From positions 372,001 through 436,000 of the forward strand of contig NZ_CP019343.1 of the NCBI RefSeq assembly GCF_002117105.1: DNA of 64,000 nucleotides, written 5' to 3'. The notes beneath the pieces were generated by a model. That model had not been told where the DNA came from. It was given only the letters and a program-made list of their open reading frames with translations, and made no database searches. This document shows, piece after piece, positions 33,356 to 42,763 of this stretch. This DNA is from Oceanicoccus sagamiensis (GTDB taxonomy: Bacteria > Pseudomonadota > Gammaproteobacteria > Pseudomonadales > Dasaniaceae). Numbering within the stretch: position 1 is the first letter of the stretch; the number at the start of each line of letters is the position of its first letter. Both the position numbers and the translations under genes were made by a program.

Positions 33356-34210
33356 ATGCGCTGGACGTTGTCTATGATTAAAAAACTGGTAGCCATTATG
33401 CTCACAGCGCTTATCGCCCTGATTGTCGGCTTTAATATTTGGGGGGCAGCAACCCTGGGCTCTATGGAGCCAGCCGCCAATGCTGAACGAGACCCGACAG
33501 CCAATAAGGTCGTGATGGTATTTGGTGCTACAGGCTCTGCCGGTGGCGGCTTAGTAAAAGCCGCCATTGAAGATACTGAAGTAGACACCGTCTATGTCGT
33601 TACCCGGCGTACCACCGAGTACCTTGATAGTGTTAAAAACTCCGCTAAGGTCAGCATTATTATGCATAAAGACTTTACGGATTACTCCGCGATTACTGAT
33701 CAACTGAGTGAAACCACGACCGTATTATGGGCATTGGGTAAATCATCATTACAGGTTGATGAAGCCACCTACACCCTGATTCATGTTGATTTCCCGGCGG
33801 CCTTTATGCCCACCTGGCTTGCCGCCAGAAAACAGGCTGGCGCTATCAATGCCCCGATGTCCTGGCATTTTATTGCCGGTATGGGCACAGAAGACAGCGA
33901 CGCGCCCTGGGCCCATGATAAACGTAAGACCGAACGGAATATGGCCGCCCTTGCAGAGGGAACAGGCCTAAGAGTATTTAGTTATCGCTCGGCTTATATC
34001 CGCCCCGTTTCTGAAACAACCAATGCTGGCCACCATATTACCGAGGCCCTACTACGCCCTGGCTCACTGGTAACCAGCTCCAAAGAATTGGGCCAGGCCA
34101 TGCTGGAAATTAGCGCCCGCACCAAGGAGCTACCCAATGGCAGCCTACTGGACAATGCTGACAGTCTGGCCTATACAAAAGCTTACCAACAGCAACATCA
34201 GATTAAATAA
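33356..34210 (+). CDS. membrane-anchored NAD(P)-binding protein (atypical SDR/NmrA type)
   Basis: The ~284-residue product has an N-terminal hydrophobic segment (about residues 8-30). A Rossmann domain follows, beginning VVMVFGATGSAGGGLVKAA, a TGxxGxxG-type dinucleotide motif of atypical SDRs. The catalytic YxxxK of classical SDRs is not evident; a WAHDKRKTERNM segment occupies that region, as in NAD(P)H-binding/oxidoreductase-like proteins. The segment before the Rossmann fold may be an anchor or a non-canonical signal. The ATG at 33356 is chosen; a GTG 9 bases upstream and an ATG at 33374 are alternatives. The substrate is unknown. Confidence 0.8.
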   Translation: MRWTLSMIKKLVAIMLTALIALIVGFNIWGAATLGSMEPAANAERDPTANKVVMVFGATGSAGGGLVKAAIEDTEVDTVYVVTRRTTEYLDSVKNSAKVSIIMHKDFTDYSAITDQLSETTTVLWALGKSSLQVDEATYTLIHVDFPAAFMPTWLAARKQAGAINAPMSWHFIAGMGTEDSDAPWAHDKRKTERNMAALAEGTGLRVFSYRSAYIRPVSETTNAGHHITEALLRPGSLVTSSKELGQAMLEISARTKELPNGSLLDNADSLAYTKAYQQQHQIK

Positions 34211-34240
34211 AGATGTGGATCACAACCGGATAAATACGCT

Positions 34241-35071
34241 GTGATAATAAAACCCATACTAGTACTGCTACTACAGGCTGCTCTGGCTTTAACAGCCCAG
34301 CAGGCCTATGGGCAACAGCCGCTGCGTTTTGCCGTAGACAACCGTCACTCTGACCCCATCCCACCCTATAGCTGGTATAACCAATGCAAAAAGGTGCACC
34401 AGGGGTTTAACAATGCACTGTATAAAAAAATTGCCGCTGACCTGTCACTGGAGGCCAAGTTTATTGAAGCCGGGCTGGCAGAAAACACCATTGATATGCT
34501 CAACCAATCCACCGCATTATTAATGGAAAACAAAGCCGACTTTGCTTTGGCTCCGCCCAGTTTTATTCAACAGCGGAATCAACTGACTGCCGGAGAAAAA
34601 CCGGTCACTGCCACCAGCCCTGTACTGATATTAGCCGCCAGCCAGGCCGAGATCACCGAGGTTAAACAACTTGAAAAGCTAAACGGTGTTGGGGTCAATA
34701 GTGCAGATGCCGTTAAAATACTCAAACTGCAAAACGTTAATATTAATGTCAACAAGGTCGGCTCCATTAAAGAAGCCGTTATGCATTTGGCCAGAGGTGA
34801 GCAAGACTACTGGCTGACCGATAAATTTATTGCGCAATATCTGATTAATGACCTCGGGCTACAAAGTAAGGTCAGAATTTCTAAATTAAAGGTCGGTACG
34901 TCCATAGGGCTGCATATTATGACCAACCAGCAGCCCGTCAATCAGGAGCGCCTCCAGCAAATTGACCAGTTGCTAGCCTCCTATCACCAGAACGGCTATA
35001 TCGAGTACCTGAAATTTCGGGTAATGCAGAGTTGGCTGGCTAATAAAGATTGCGCCAATAGCGCGGATTAA
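34241..35071 (+). CDS. periplasmic solute-binding-like protein (SBP_bac_3 type)
   Basis: The 276-residue protein has a Sec signal peptide ending near AYG-QQ (residue 24). It then has a two-lobed binding-protein domain: PLRFAVDNRHSDPIPPYSW, a NKADFALAPPSFIQQR segment that replaces the usual family core, and a C-terminal helix. Two Cys (near 49 and 271) could form a disulphide. The start is a GTG at 34241; GGATAA lies upstream. No transporter genes are adjacent, so it may act as a sensor input or an orphan binding protein. Its stop is 6 bases from the stop of the convergent LysR gene. Confidence 0.8.
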   Translation: MIIKPILVLLLQAALALTAQQAYGQQPLRFAVDNRHSDPIPPYSWYNQCKKVHQGFNNALYKKIAADLSLEAKFIEAGLAENTIDMLNQSTALLMENKADFALAPPSFIQQRNQLTAGEKPVTATSPVLILAASQAEITEVKQLEKLNGVGVNSADAVKILKLQNVNINVNKVGSIKEAVMHLARGEQDYWLTDKFIAQYLINDLGLQSKVRISKLKVGTSIGLHIMTNQQPVNQERLQQIDQLLASYHQNGYIEYLKFRVMQSWLANKDCANSAD

Positions 35072-35077
35072 ACCACG

Positions 35078-36049
35078 CTACCAGTCGGCAAGTTTTGCCG
35101 CCTTGATATTTTTTTCTATACGTTCCATCGGGAGTAATTCCTTACCATTATCTAACATAAAACGAAGAAATTTTTCCGCCACGATAGATAGCCGTTTATC
35201 CTTTAAATGCGAGACCTGCCACTTTGCCATAATCGGAAAGCCGCTGACTTTTAACTGGGTCATTTCCTTGCTATCGAACAGGGTATAAGCGGAGAGAATT
35301 GAAATCCCCATATTGGCAATAACCGCATATTTAATCGCCTCATTACTTTGCACGGTCATGGTTCTGGGTAGCGACAACTGTTTTTGCTGCAAGTATTTTT
35401 CAATATTTAATAAGGTTTCAGAACCCTGCTCCCGCAGGATAAACCGCTGCTCCAGTAGATCGGACCAGGTTAACTTTTTACGTTTTGCCAAGGGGTTTTT
35501 TACCGAAGCTACAACCACAATGGGGTTGGGCAAAAAATCATATTCAACCACTTCCATACCCTCAGGCGTATCCCCCAGAATATATAAGTCATCCAGGTTA
35601 TCCTGCATCCGGGCAACAATTTCACTGCGGTTGCCCACATTAAATTCCACCTCTACACCGGGATAGCGCTCACAAAACGGGCCCAGCACATGGTAGAGAA
35701 AATACTTGGCGGTACTGACCACTGCTATTCTTAACACTCCCGCCTCCAGCCCTTTAATATCATTGATGCGATGACTCAGGCGATTTACCGCATCAAAAAT
35801 TTCCGTCCCTGCGGCCACCACCTCTTCCCCCACATCGGTCAAACTGAGCTTTTTGCCAATCACTTCATACAGCGGCAAGCCAATCGCCTCACTGAGCTTA
35901 CGTACCTGCATGGACACACTGGGCTGGGTTAGGTGCAGCTGCTCAGCGGCTCTGACGATACTGCCCTGCTCCGCCACCGCCATAAAAATTTCTAGCTGGC
36001 GAAGGGTGCCCAGTCTGGTTAGCAAGTGAGTGTCGATAGATTTTGGCAT
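35078..36049 (-). CDS. LysR-family transcriptional regulator (CbbR-like length)
   Basis: The ~323-residue regulator has the helix-turn-helix at about residues 10-60 (TLRQLEIFMAVAEQGSIVRAAEQLHLTQPSVSMQVRKL) and a full effector domain. The ATG at 36049 is chosen, since AGGA sits 7 bases before it and the longer frame would need a TTG. The sequence resembles CbbR/CysB-size members more than the 290-residue type. The gene is divergent from the bicupin gene at 36285; the AT-rich gap has three ATCTAT copies. Control of the bicupin gene is inferred from that arrangement. Confidence 0.9.
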   Translation of the reverse strand: MPKSIDTHLLTRLGTLRQLEIFMAVAEQGSIVRAAEQLHLTQPSVSMQVRKLSEAIGLPLYEVIGKKLSLTDVGEEVVAAGTEIFDAVNRLSHRINDIKGLEAGVLRIAVVSTAKYFLYHVLGPFCERYPGVEVEFNVGNRSEIVARMQDNLDDLYILGDTPEGMEVVEYDFLPNPIVVVASVKNPLAKRKKLTWSDLLEQRFILREQGSETLLNIEKYLQQKQLSLPRTMTVQSNEAIKYAVIANMGISILSAYTLFDSKEMTQLKVSGFPIMAKWQVSHLKDKRLSIVAEKFLRFMLDNGKELLPMERIEKNIKAAKLADW

Positions 36050-36186
36050 GTTGGGTCCTGTTATTTTGAATGGCAAGTAGAGGGGGTGGGAACGAGCTGC
36101 ACTGGGTAGGGGGATGGTTTACAGCATCCCCTGAAACCCTAGCCCTCACTCCTACACCTAATTCGCACACAAATACATAGATCATT

Positions 36187-36224
36187 ATCTATCAAAATTA
36201 TAAGTAATATCTATTTTTATCTAT
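36187..36224. promoter_or_regulatory. three ATCTAT direct repeats in the LysR/bicupin gap
   Basis: ATCTAT occurs at 36187-36192, 36209-36214 and 36219-36224, in an AT-rich stretch 60-100 bases upstream of the bicupin ATG. Spacings of 22 and 10 bases fit two DNA-helix turns and one turn, which suits a multi-site LysR-type regulator. No half-site was verified. Confidence 0.35.
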
Positions 36225-36284
36225 TCTTAATATACACTATTTTTACCCCATCAAAACCCGCACCACCAATAAAGGAGCCGAGTT

Positions 36285-37193
36285 ATGCGCCCCCATGTAG
36301 AATTTGTCGATGAAAAAGACCTGTTATGGCATATCGCCGAGCTGCCCCACGGCGTGGGTGAAGCCAAACAGAAACACCTGAGCTATGACGAAGAAGACGG
36401 CTCAGCCTCAACACGGGTAGACTTTGTTACCGATTGGTCCCGCCCCTCTGGGCTGCATACAGCGGTCACCGAGTGGTTTGTGCTTAAAGGTGAAGTCACA
36501 CTGGGGGATAAAACCTTAGTCGATGGCGATTACTGGTGTGCACCCAAAGGTGTATGTACTCCGGCGATCAGTGTAAAAGCCGGCACTGAAATTCTCTTAT
36601 TCCGCGAATACGGTGACTGGAGCTTTACCCCGGCTACGGCTGACCTTGAAGACAAAGAAGAGATCGCCGAACTCACCATCATGAGCTCCAATAATATGGA
36701 ATGGTATGCGGTTGAAGACCCTGTTAATGGCAGCCCCATGAACTTTGAGCGCGGTGGCGGTGCTATGCCTGTACCCGGCATGTTTATCAAACTGCTTTAC
36801 CGCAACCCGGTGACCGGCTTTTATACCCGCTTAATCAAAGCCGGCCCAGGCTGGAAAGAGCATCCACTGGCCCACCACCCCGTCTTTGAAGAAGCCTACC
36901 TGCTTAGTGGTGAATTTAACTACAACTACGGCACCATCCATGCTGGCGGTTACTTCTTCCGCCCTGCCGGTGTTCGCCACGGTGATTTTGTGGCCGGTGA
37001 TGAAGAAGGCTTTACCTTTATCCTGCGCTGCGATGGTGACCTGGTAGATTGGTATACGGACAACGCCCGTGTTGAAATGCAAGGCGACCCGGTTAACTGG
37101 GGAGAAGGGTTTCCCTTAAGTGAACCACCGGTGATGTTACAGCCCGTACGTTCAAAAACCGCAGGGCCATGGAAAGACCCTAACTACCAATAG
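36285..37193 (+). CDS. bicupin protein (DUF4437-like)
   Basis: The 302-residue protein has two cupin barrels (about 40-115 and 160-255). The second has the metal-site pattern GWKEHPLAHHPVFEEAYLLSGEFNY with several His/Glu, and GGYFFRPAGVRHGDF. The first has a cupin-like HTAVTEWFVLKGEVTLG core with fewer ligands. Metal-dependent dioxygenase or isomerase activity is typical, but the substrate is not clear. AAAGGAG precedes the ATG. It is divergent from a LysR regulator, and 20 bases separate its stop from that of the convergent flavin reductase gene. Confidence 0.86.
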   Translation: MRPHVEFVDEKDLLWHIAELPHGVGEAKQKHLSYDEEDGSASTRVDFVTDWSRPSGLHTAVTEWFVLKGEVTLGDKTLVDGDYWCAPKGVCTPAISVKAGTEILLFREYGDWSFTPATADLEDKEEIAELTIMSSNNMEWYAVEDPVNGSPMNFERGGGAMPVPGMFIKLLYRNPVTGFYTRLIKAGPGWKEHPLAHHPVFEEAYLLSGEFNYNYGTIHAGGYFFRPAGVRHGDFVAGDEEGFTFILRCDGDLVDWYTDNARVEMQGDPVNWGEGFPLSEPPVMLQPVRSKTAGPWKDPNYQ

Positions 37194-37213
37194 CGATGAT
37201 CGGGTGGCAGGCT

Positions 37214-37693
37214 TTAAGGCGCAAGAGTTTTAAAGCCACCATCCACATAAATCAACGAAGACAACTGGTCGGCGTAGCTAACGTCAACCACCCTGCCAAC
37301 AATCATTCCGTGGCTGCCATATTCATTGCGCTGCTCAAACTCACAGACAAAACTGGCCTGAGCATCCGCTAAAACAGGTACACCAGTGTGGTGCTGCTGC
37401 CAATCCCCAACCGAAAAACGCTGCTCACCCTTTTGACGAATACAGGCGTCGACCACCGCTTGATGCTCTGCACCCAGCACATTAACGCCAAAGTGACTTC
37501 CGGGTTTTAACAAGGGATAGAGCGAGGCCGTTTTTTCAAGCGGCAGCAATAAGCTTGGGGGATCGTTGGTTAAATTAGTAATGGCTGAAGAAGGCGACGC
37601 ATAACGCCCCTGATGATCACTCACCGTTACAATACAAATGGATTTGCCAAAGCGCTTAATCGCCTGTTCGGTTTTATCGGCCAGAGTACTCAT
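37214..37693 (-). CDS. flavin reductase family protein
   Basis: The ~159-residue protein has the split-barrel flavin reductase pattern: CIVTVSDHQGRYASPSSAITNLTNDPPSLLLPL, then HFGVNVLG, and a GSHGMIVGRVVDV strand. Members supply reduced FMN or FAD to two-component monooxygenases. No oxygenase component is adjacent, so the partner is unknown. The ATG at 37693 follows AGG-TAGTG; a GTG immediately before it is an alternative. A possible role with the neighbouring bicupin gene is only positional. Confidence 0.86.
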   Translation of the reverse strand: MSTLADKTEQAIKRFGKSICIVTVSDHQGRYASPSSAITNLTNDPPSLLLPLEKTASLYPLLKPGSHFGVNVLGAEHQAVVDACIRQKGEQRFSVGDWQQHHTGVPVLADAQASFVCEFEQRNEYGSHGMIVGRVVDVSYADQLSSLIYVDGGFKTLAP

Positions 37694-37726
37694 CACTACC
37701 TGTTATGCTTATGAAAAGAGAGACTA

Positions 37727-37984
37727 TTATTGCATAGCTTCCAATTGCTTACGCCGTTTTTCATCCGCTTCCATGGCTTGAGCATCCAAGGACCTGGCTC
37801 GATTCAAGGTATCGATCTGATGCTTGGGAATCACCCCTGTGCCACTGCTTTGCTGTGTCGGGGCCACGGTCTCATCAGCGTTATCGTCTTCGGCAGATTG
37901 AGAACAGGCACCTAACACGAGCGACAAGCTTATTGTCAAAGCCACAGCGAGACTTGCGGGGTGTGAATATCGATGATTTAGCAC
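37727..37984 (-). CDS. small lipoprotein
   Basis: The 85-residue protein has an N-terminal signal of the lipoprotein type (SLVLGACSQS, with Cys at about 27). A short acidic and Gln/Thr-rich stretch and a charged helical tail (DEKRRKQLEAMQ) follow. It contains no recognisable domain. It is transcribed on the minus strand, with its start 86 bases from the DUF2845 gene on the plus strand, so the two have divergent promoters. An outer- or inner-membrane structural role is possible. Confidence 0.72.
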   Translation of the reverse strand: MLNHRYSHPASLAVALTISLSLVLGACSQSAEDDNADETVAPTQQSSGTGVIPKHQIDTLNRARSLDAQAMEADEKRRKQLEAMQ

Positions 37985-38070
37985 TTTTCAAACCTCTTAT
38001 AAATAGCTTAAGGTAGCCCTCAGTCTTGCACTTTAACCAGAAAATGCAAGCCAGTAACAGCGGAGCCATT

Positions 38071-38403
38071 ATGCACAAGCGAGTACCTACAACGGCCACT
38101 ATCGTTATTGCCCTTCTCCTTAGCTTTAGCCATAGCAGCCCCTTGCAAGCCGACGACACCCTGCGCTGCGGTACCCGCCTGATACAAAAAGACGACCTGG
38201 CAATACAAGTCAGAGAAAAATGCGGCAAACCTGTCAGTCAGGAAATTATCGGCTATACCCTGCGCAATGAGTACCAATACCAAACCAACCGGCAGCGAGA
38301 ATATAAAATTGAACAATGGCTGTATGGACCTTACCGCGGTTTTTATCAGGAAATTATTTTTGAAGCGGGCAAAGTCAAACAGATAAACCGCATCAAAGAC
38401 TAA
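38071..38403 (+). CDS. secreted DUF2845 protein
   Basis: The ~110-residue protein has a signal peptide (MHKRVPTTATIVIALLLSF, cleavage near SPLQA). The DUF2845 core follows: a DTLRCGTRLIQKDD strand with Cys, a VREKCGKPVSQ motif, and a GFYQEIIFEAGKVKQI strand. The two Cys probably form a disulphide. The ATG at 38071 is selected because GCGGAG sits upstream; the longer frame from 38026 lacks a signal-like start. Its function is unknown; the family resembles lipoprotein-like envelope proteins. The last 4 bases overlap the convergent SDR gene. Confidence 0.85.
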   Translation: MHKRVPTTATIVIALLLSFSHSSPLQADDTLRCGTRLIQKDDLAIQVREKCGKPVSQEIIGYTLRNEYQYQTNRQREYKIEQWLYGPYRGFYQEIIFEAGKVKQINRIKD

Positions 38404-39179
38404 GCCACCTTATTAGCTCTGGCCATCATCTTCCACAGCAAACCCGGAAATAAACGCCGCCATAACACCAAAAAACCAGCCTCATTGGGGCGCACCACCC
38501 ACTGGCCTTTTTCCAGCGCGGTTTCAGTTGCATCAATAATCGATGCCGGGCTGGACATTTTGCCCGTGTGCTTGGCCTCTTTCAAACCTGCCGGGCCATC
38601 TTGCATCGCCTGATTGACCAGAGGGGTATCTACCATCGGCGGGCAGACTAACAAAAACCGGATGGGGCTATCCTTATTTTCATGCACCAGAACCTCAGCA
38701 AACGCGTTAGTGGCTGACTTGGTCGCGCAATAGGCCCCCATATTATGCATAGGCACATCACCCAGCATGGAACCAAACAGAATAATATCGCCAGCGCCAC
38801 GCTGCTCCATCAACGGCATCAGGGTTTTCACCAAATTGACAGTACCAAAATAATTGACCGACATAGTCTGGTTGATTTTTTCTGCGGGCATATCCTTTAA
38901 CAACTGGCCCGGCATAATCGCCGCACAATGGGTTAAGCGGTCAATGGGACCAAGGCGCTGTTCAACCTCGGCCACCAGCGCCCTCACCTTGGCCAGGTCA
39001 GTCACGTCGCAGTTAAAGGGTGTAATATTGTCGGACTCCGCCGCCGTTGCAGCCAAGGCCTCGTCGTTAAGGTCAACAATCGCAACCTTTGCTCCTTGCT
39101 CTGCCAAACGTAAAGCAGTGAGCCGCCCCATACCACTGGCACCTCCCGTCACCAATGCAACCTTGCCATAAAATGCCAT
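38400..39179 (-). CDS. short-chain dehydrogenase/reductase
   Basis: The 259-residue NAD(P)-dependent classical SDR has TGGASGMG (about residues 11-18), the catalytic Ser in LFGSMLGD, and the YCATK active-site motif. A hydrophobic and basic C-terminal tail (FLVLWRRLFPGLLWKMMARANKV) suggests membrane association, as in several acyl-lipid or retinol-type SDRs. The substrate is unknown. It overlaps the end of the DUF2845 gene by 4 bases (convergent) and is divergent from the DUF1499 gene at 39346. Confidence 0.9.
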   Translation of the reverse strand: MAFYGKVALVTGGASGMGRLTALRLAEQGAKVAIVDLNDEALAATAAESDNITPFNCDVTDLAKVRALVAEVEQRLGPIDRLTHCAAIMPGQLLKDMPAEKINQTMSVNYFGTVNLVKTLMPLMEQRGAGDIILFGSMLGDVPMHNMGAYCATKSATNAFAEVLVHENKDSPIRFLLVCPPMVDTPLVNQAMQDGPAGLKEAKHTGKMSSPASIIDATETALEKGQWVVRPNEAGFLVLWRRLFPGLLWKMMARANKVA

Positions 39180-39345
39180 AAAGCGATTTACCCTTACTGA
39201 TATGATTGATTGTCACCACGGGGATCATAGACCATGACCGCAGCTGTGACTTGAACACACTAAAGCCATAGAGTACCGTGTCGCTACAATAATTATCCAG
39301 TCATTTCAGTCAGTTCTAACAAACCGACACCGCAGGAGATCAGCC

Positions 39346-40089
39346 ATGACCGCAGAGACCACCGCCCCCGCCTCAAAAGGCGCCCAAAGAATACGCACCA
39401 TAGCGATTGTGTTACTAGTTCTGCTGCCTGTATCAGCACTGGGTTCACGCCTTGGCATTTGGCCTTATAGCATCGGCTTGTTATTACTCTCCGTCTCTTT
39501 ACTGGGCAGCTTGATTATCCAAATCATCAATGCCATCTGGCTATTTCGCAAACCCGCTGCCGGCACCAAATCTGCCCTGCGCTATGCCAGCTTAATCGCC
39601 CTGCCACCCCTGGTACTGGTCGCTAACTTTATGCAAGGCATGGGTGAAGACCGCCCGCTTATTCACAATATCAGCACCGACCTTGAAAACCCGCCACAGT
39701 TTGTCGAAGCCATCCAGCAACGGGGTAATGACAGCAACCCACTGGAATATTCGGCGGAAGTTGCCACCTTACAGCAGCAGAGTTTCCCTGAGATTAATAG
39801 CCTGCAATCAGACCTTAGCCCAGAGCAGGCCTTTGCCAAGGCCCTAACCACCGCCGAGGCTATGGGGTGGTCGGTATACGACCAGAATAAACTGCAAGGC
39901 CGTATTGAGGCGGTGGATACCACCTTCTGGTTTGGCTTTAAAGACGATGTGGTTATCCGCATTAAGGCCAGTGATCAGGGCAGTATTATCGATATGCGTT
40001 CGGTCTCACGGGTAGGCAAAGGCGATATGGGGGCCAATGCCAAGCGGATTATGGCTTTTCAGGCGATGTTTAAAGGTGAGAAAGGCTAA
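39346..40089 (+). CDS. membrane protein with a C-terminal DUF1499 domain
   Basis: The 247-residue protein has three membrane segments (about 17-33, 39-64 and 78-95) followed by a DUF1499 domain (about 105-240). The DUF1499 signature ending in GSIIDMRSVSRVGKGDMGANAKRI is clear. The function of the family is unknown. AGGAGA sits before the ATG. It is monocistronic, divergent from the SDR and upstream of the hybrid kinase by 160 bases. Confidence 0.86.
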   Translation: MTAETTAPASKGAQRIRTIAIVLLVLLPVSALGSRLGIWPYSIGLLLLSVSLLGSLIIQIINAIWLFRKPAAGTKSALRYASLIALPPLVLVANFMQGMGEDRPLIHNISTDLENPPQFVEAIQQRGNDSNPLEYSAEVATLQQQSFPEINSLQSDLSPEQAFAKALTTAEAMGWSVYDQNKLQGRIEAVDTTFWFGFKDDVVIRIKASDQGSIIDMRSVSRVGKGDMGANAKRIMAFQAMFKGEKG

Positions 40090-40249
40090 CTCTCTCACTA
40101 AGCCGACTGTGGTATTAATACGAAAATAGGTGAAAATACGTATGTAATTCACAGCCACAAGAGCGAATAGTAGGGTCTTTAATCCGTAATATGACCGGGA
40201 GCTAATCTGCCGTCCTATTCCGGACCTACTGATAGGGGATAGGCCGCTC

Positions 40250-42763
40250 TTGCCTCGACTGCTGAAGCACGCATCGAATAACCATACCGCAGCACCCAGC
40301 GTTGGAATTGGGGCTGCTTTAGCACGCCTGCTAAGTCTGCCTTACTTACTACTGGCACTGATTTTTTCAAGCCCTTACAGCCTCGCCAATACCGCTTCAG
40401 CCTTATCGACCAACGACTATATTAAGCTCGAACAACAGCTGCATAGTCTTGACCTGACAACGTCTTTATTGTGGCTGGAAGACAGAACCCATTCCCTCAA
40501 TATCAACAAAGTATTACAACCGGGACAACGGCAATATTTTCAGAGCAATACTGCCCCTGTTTTTAATCAAGGTTATACCGATTCTTCCATCTGGTTTTAT
40601 CTCCCGCTTGAGCAACTGGGCAACTTCTCTGACCGACACTGGGTCATTGAAATTGGCTACCCGCAACTGGATTTAATCGACTTTTATATTCGCCGCCCCA
40701 GTGGTGAAATCCGTCATATAAAAATGGGGGACTCACTGCCCTATGCGGCACGGGATTTTGCCAGCGAATCCTATTTAATACCGATAAACTTTGGCGCTGA
40801 TAAAACCCTGGAAATTTTCTTTAAAGTAAAAACCAGCAGCGCCTTGCAGCTACCCATCAGTATTAATAGCGCTAAATATATGATGGAAAAGCAAAGCCAA
40901 CACCACACGATCTACGGTGTTTACTTTGGCATTATGGGCGTAATGATTTTATATAACCTGTTTATTTACTTCTCTTTCCGGGAGGTCAGCTATTTATATT
41001 TTATCAGCTATGTCGCTACCCTGGCTCTGATGCAGGCCTCTATCTCCGGACATGCTTTTACCTACCTCTGGCCCGCATCAACCCAGTGGGTCAATATCGC
41101 AACGCCCTTTTTTATTAGTTTAGCCAGTTTGCTAAGCCTGCAATTTACCCGCACTTTTTTACCGCTAAAACAATTTGCCTATAAACTCGACCAGCTAATC
41201 AAAAACCTTTGTTACCTGAGCATGGCCCTCGCAGTGGCAAGTCTGATACTGCCGACAGCTATGGTCGTGCAGCTCGGTGTAGTATTGATGCTGATCAGTT
41301 GTGCCATCACTATCTATGCCGGTATCAACAGTCTGTCCAATCACTTTCAGGCAGCACGATTTTTTGTCGCCGGCTGGTTATTTATGTTGCCGGGGGTGTT
41401 TATTCACTCGCTGGCCAGTATTAACTTAATGCCCTCTAACTTTTTCACCATGTATGCCGGGCAGATTGGCGCACTGATTGAAATCTCATTGCTATCACTG
41501 GCTCTGGCAGACCGGATGAACATCCAGCGCAAGGACAATCTGGAGAGCGCCGAAACCACCCAGCAACAATTGGAAAAAATCAATCAGGAACTTAATCAGG
41601 CACTGGATAATCTGGAACAAAACAACCGTCTAAAAGATCAGTTTTTGGGCACTATGAGCCATGAACTACGCACCCCCATGAATGGGGTAGAAGGTTCATT
41701 AAAGTTATTGAGCACCGACAACCTGACCGATAAGCAGCGCAACTATCTCGACACGGCCAAATTGTCCGCCAAAGAAATGACCTCGGTGATAGACTCCTTA
41801 CTCTGCTTTTCTGAAATGCAGTCCGGTGAACTGGCCTGCAACCGGGAAGCCTTTGAATTTCGCACGTTATTAAATCCTCAGGCGCTTGAGTTCCGCCACC
41901 AGTGCCAGCAGAAAAACCTGGACTTTAACTGGCATATCGATAAATCAGTGCCGATGATTATTAATGGCGACAGCCACCAAATTTTATTAGTACTACAACA
42001 ACTCATTGATAATGCCATTAAGTTTACTCAGCAGGGCCAGATAGCCGTCAATATCAGCACCGGCTGGGATGAACAAAGCCAGCAGCAAATGTTATCCTTC
42101 TCGGTCATCGATAGCGGCAGTGGTATTCCTCCAGAACAGCTCAGCACTATCTTTACCCCCTTCCAACAGGGCGACGGCAGTGCATCACGCAGCCATAGCG
42201 GGCTGGGCATTGGTCTGGCGATCTGCCAGCAAATTGCCGCTATGATGGGTGGTCGCTTAAAAGTCGACTCCGCCATTGGCCGCGGTACTGAATTTACCTT
42301 TACTATTCCCCTCTCCACAGATGGAGAGTGCAAGGCTGTTGCCAAAACCCTCAACAAAGAAGCCACCAGCTATTTGCCAAAAACCATATTAATTGCCGAA
42401 GATAATCCGGTTAATCAAATGGTGCTGAAAGGGATGCTGCAATCTCTGAACTGCCTGATCCTAACCGCCAGCAATGGTGAAGAGGTTTCCAAACTACTCA
42501 ATGAGCAACCGGTCGACTTGATTATGATGGACTGCCAAATGCCGGTTATGGATGGCTTTGAAGCCACCCGCAAAATTCGCAATAGCCAGGCAGCCTACAG
42601 TAATATTCCCATTATTGCCGTGACAGCCAATGCCATGAGCGGAGACAGCGTACGCTGCATCAATGCGGGTATGAATGATTATATTAAAAAGCCTATCAAG
42701 CAAGATGTGGTCGAACGCAAGGTCAAACGCTGGCTGCAAAATAGCAAGCTAATGGCCAGCTAG
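40250..42763 (+). CDS. hybrid sensor histidine kinase with 7TMR-DISM sensor
   Basis: The 837-residue hybrid kinase has an N-terminal signal-like segment, a 7TMR-DISM extracellular domain (about 55-200) and seven membrane helices (about 218-430). A coiled coil (about 435-465) follows, then HisKA with the phospho-acceptor His471 (TMSHELRTPMNG), HATPase_c with its N and G boxes (GSGIPPEQLSTIFTPF, GLGIGLAI), and a C-terminal receiver with Asp761 (MMDCQMPVMDG). The receiver suggests a phosphorelay, but no Hpt protein is visible here. The likely start is TTG at 40250 with an AGG upstream; no ATG occurs in the N-terminal signal region. CheX follows 127 bases downstream. Confidence 0.9.
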   Translation: MPRLLKHASNNHTAAPSVGIGAALARLLSLPYLLLALIFSSPYSLANTASALSTNDYIKLEQQLHSLDLTTSLLWLEDRTHSLNINKVLQPGQRQYFQSNTAPVFNQGYTDSSIWFYLPLEQLGNFSDRHWVIEIGYPQLDLIDFYIRRPSGEIRHIKMGDSLPYAARDFASESYLIPINFGADKTLEIFFKVKTSSALQLPISINSAKYMMEKQSQHHTIYGVYFGIMGVMILYNLFIYFSFREVSYLYFISYVATLALMQASISGHAFTYLWPASTQWVNIATPFFISLASLLSLQFTRTFLPLKQFAYKLDQLIKNLCYLSMALAVASLILPTAMVVQLGVVLMLISCAITIYAGINSLSNHFQAARFFVAGWLFMLPGVFIHSLASINLMPSNFFTMYAGQIGALIEISLLSLALADRMNIQRKDNLESAETTQQQLEKINQELNQALDNLEQNNRLKDQFLGTMSHELRTPMNGVEGSLKLLSTDNLTDKQRNYLDTAKLSAKEMTSVIDSLLCFSEMQSGELACNREAFEFRTLLNPQALEFRHQCQQKNLDFNWHIDKSVPMIINGDSHQILLVLQQLIDNAIKFTQQGQIAVNISTGWDEQSQQQMLSFSVIDSGSGIPPEQLSTIFTPFQQGDGSASRSHSGLGIGLAICQQIAAMMGGRLKVDSAIGRGTEFTFTIPLSTDGECKAVAKTLNKEATSYLPKTILIAEDNPVNQMVLKGMLQSLNCLILTASNGEEVSKLLNEQPVDLIMMDCQMPVMDGFEATRKIRNSQAAYSNIPIIAVTANAMSGDSVRCINAGMNDYIKKPIKQDVVERKVKRWLQNSKLMAS

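Noticed and set aside
37210-37237. Inverted repeat GGCTTTAA/TTAAAGCC at the end of the flavin reductase gene
   Set aside because: It lies mostly inside the coding end and has no T run; I do not consider it a supported terminator.
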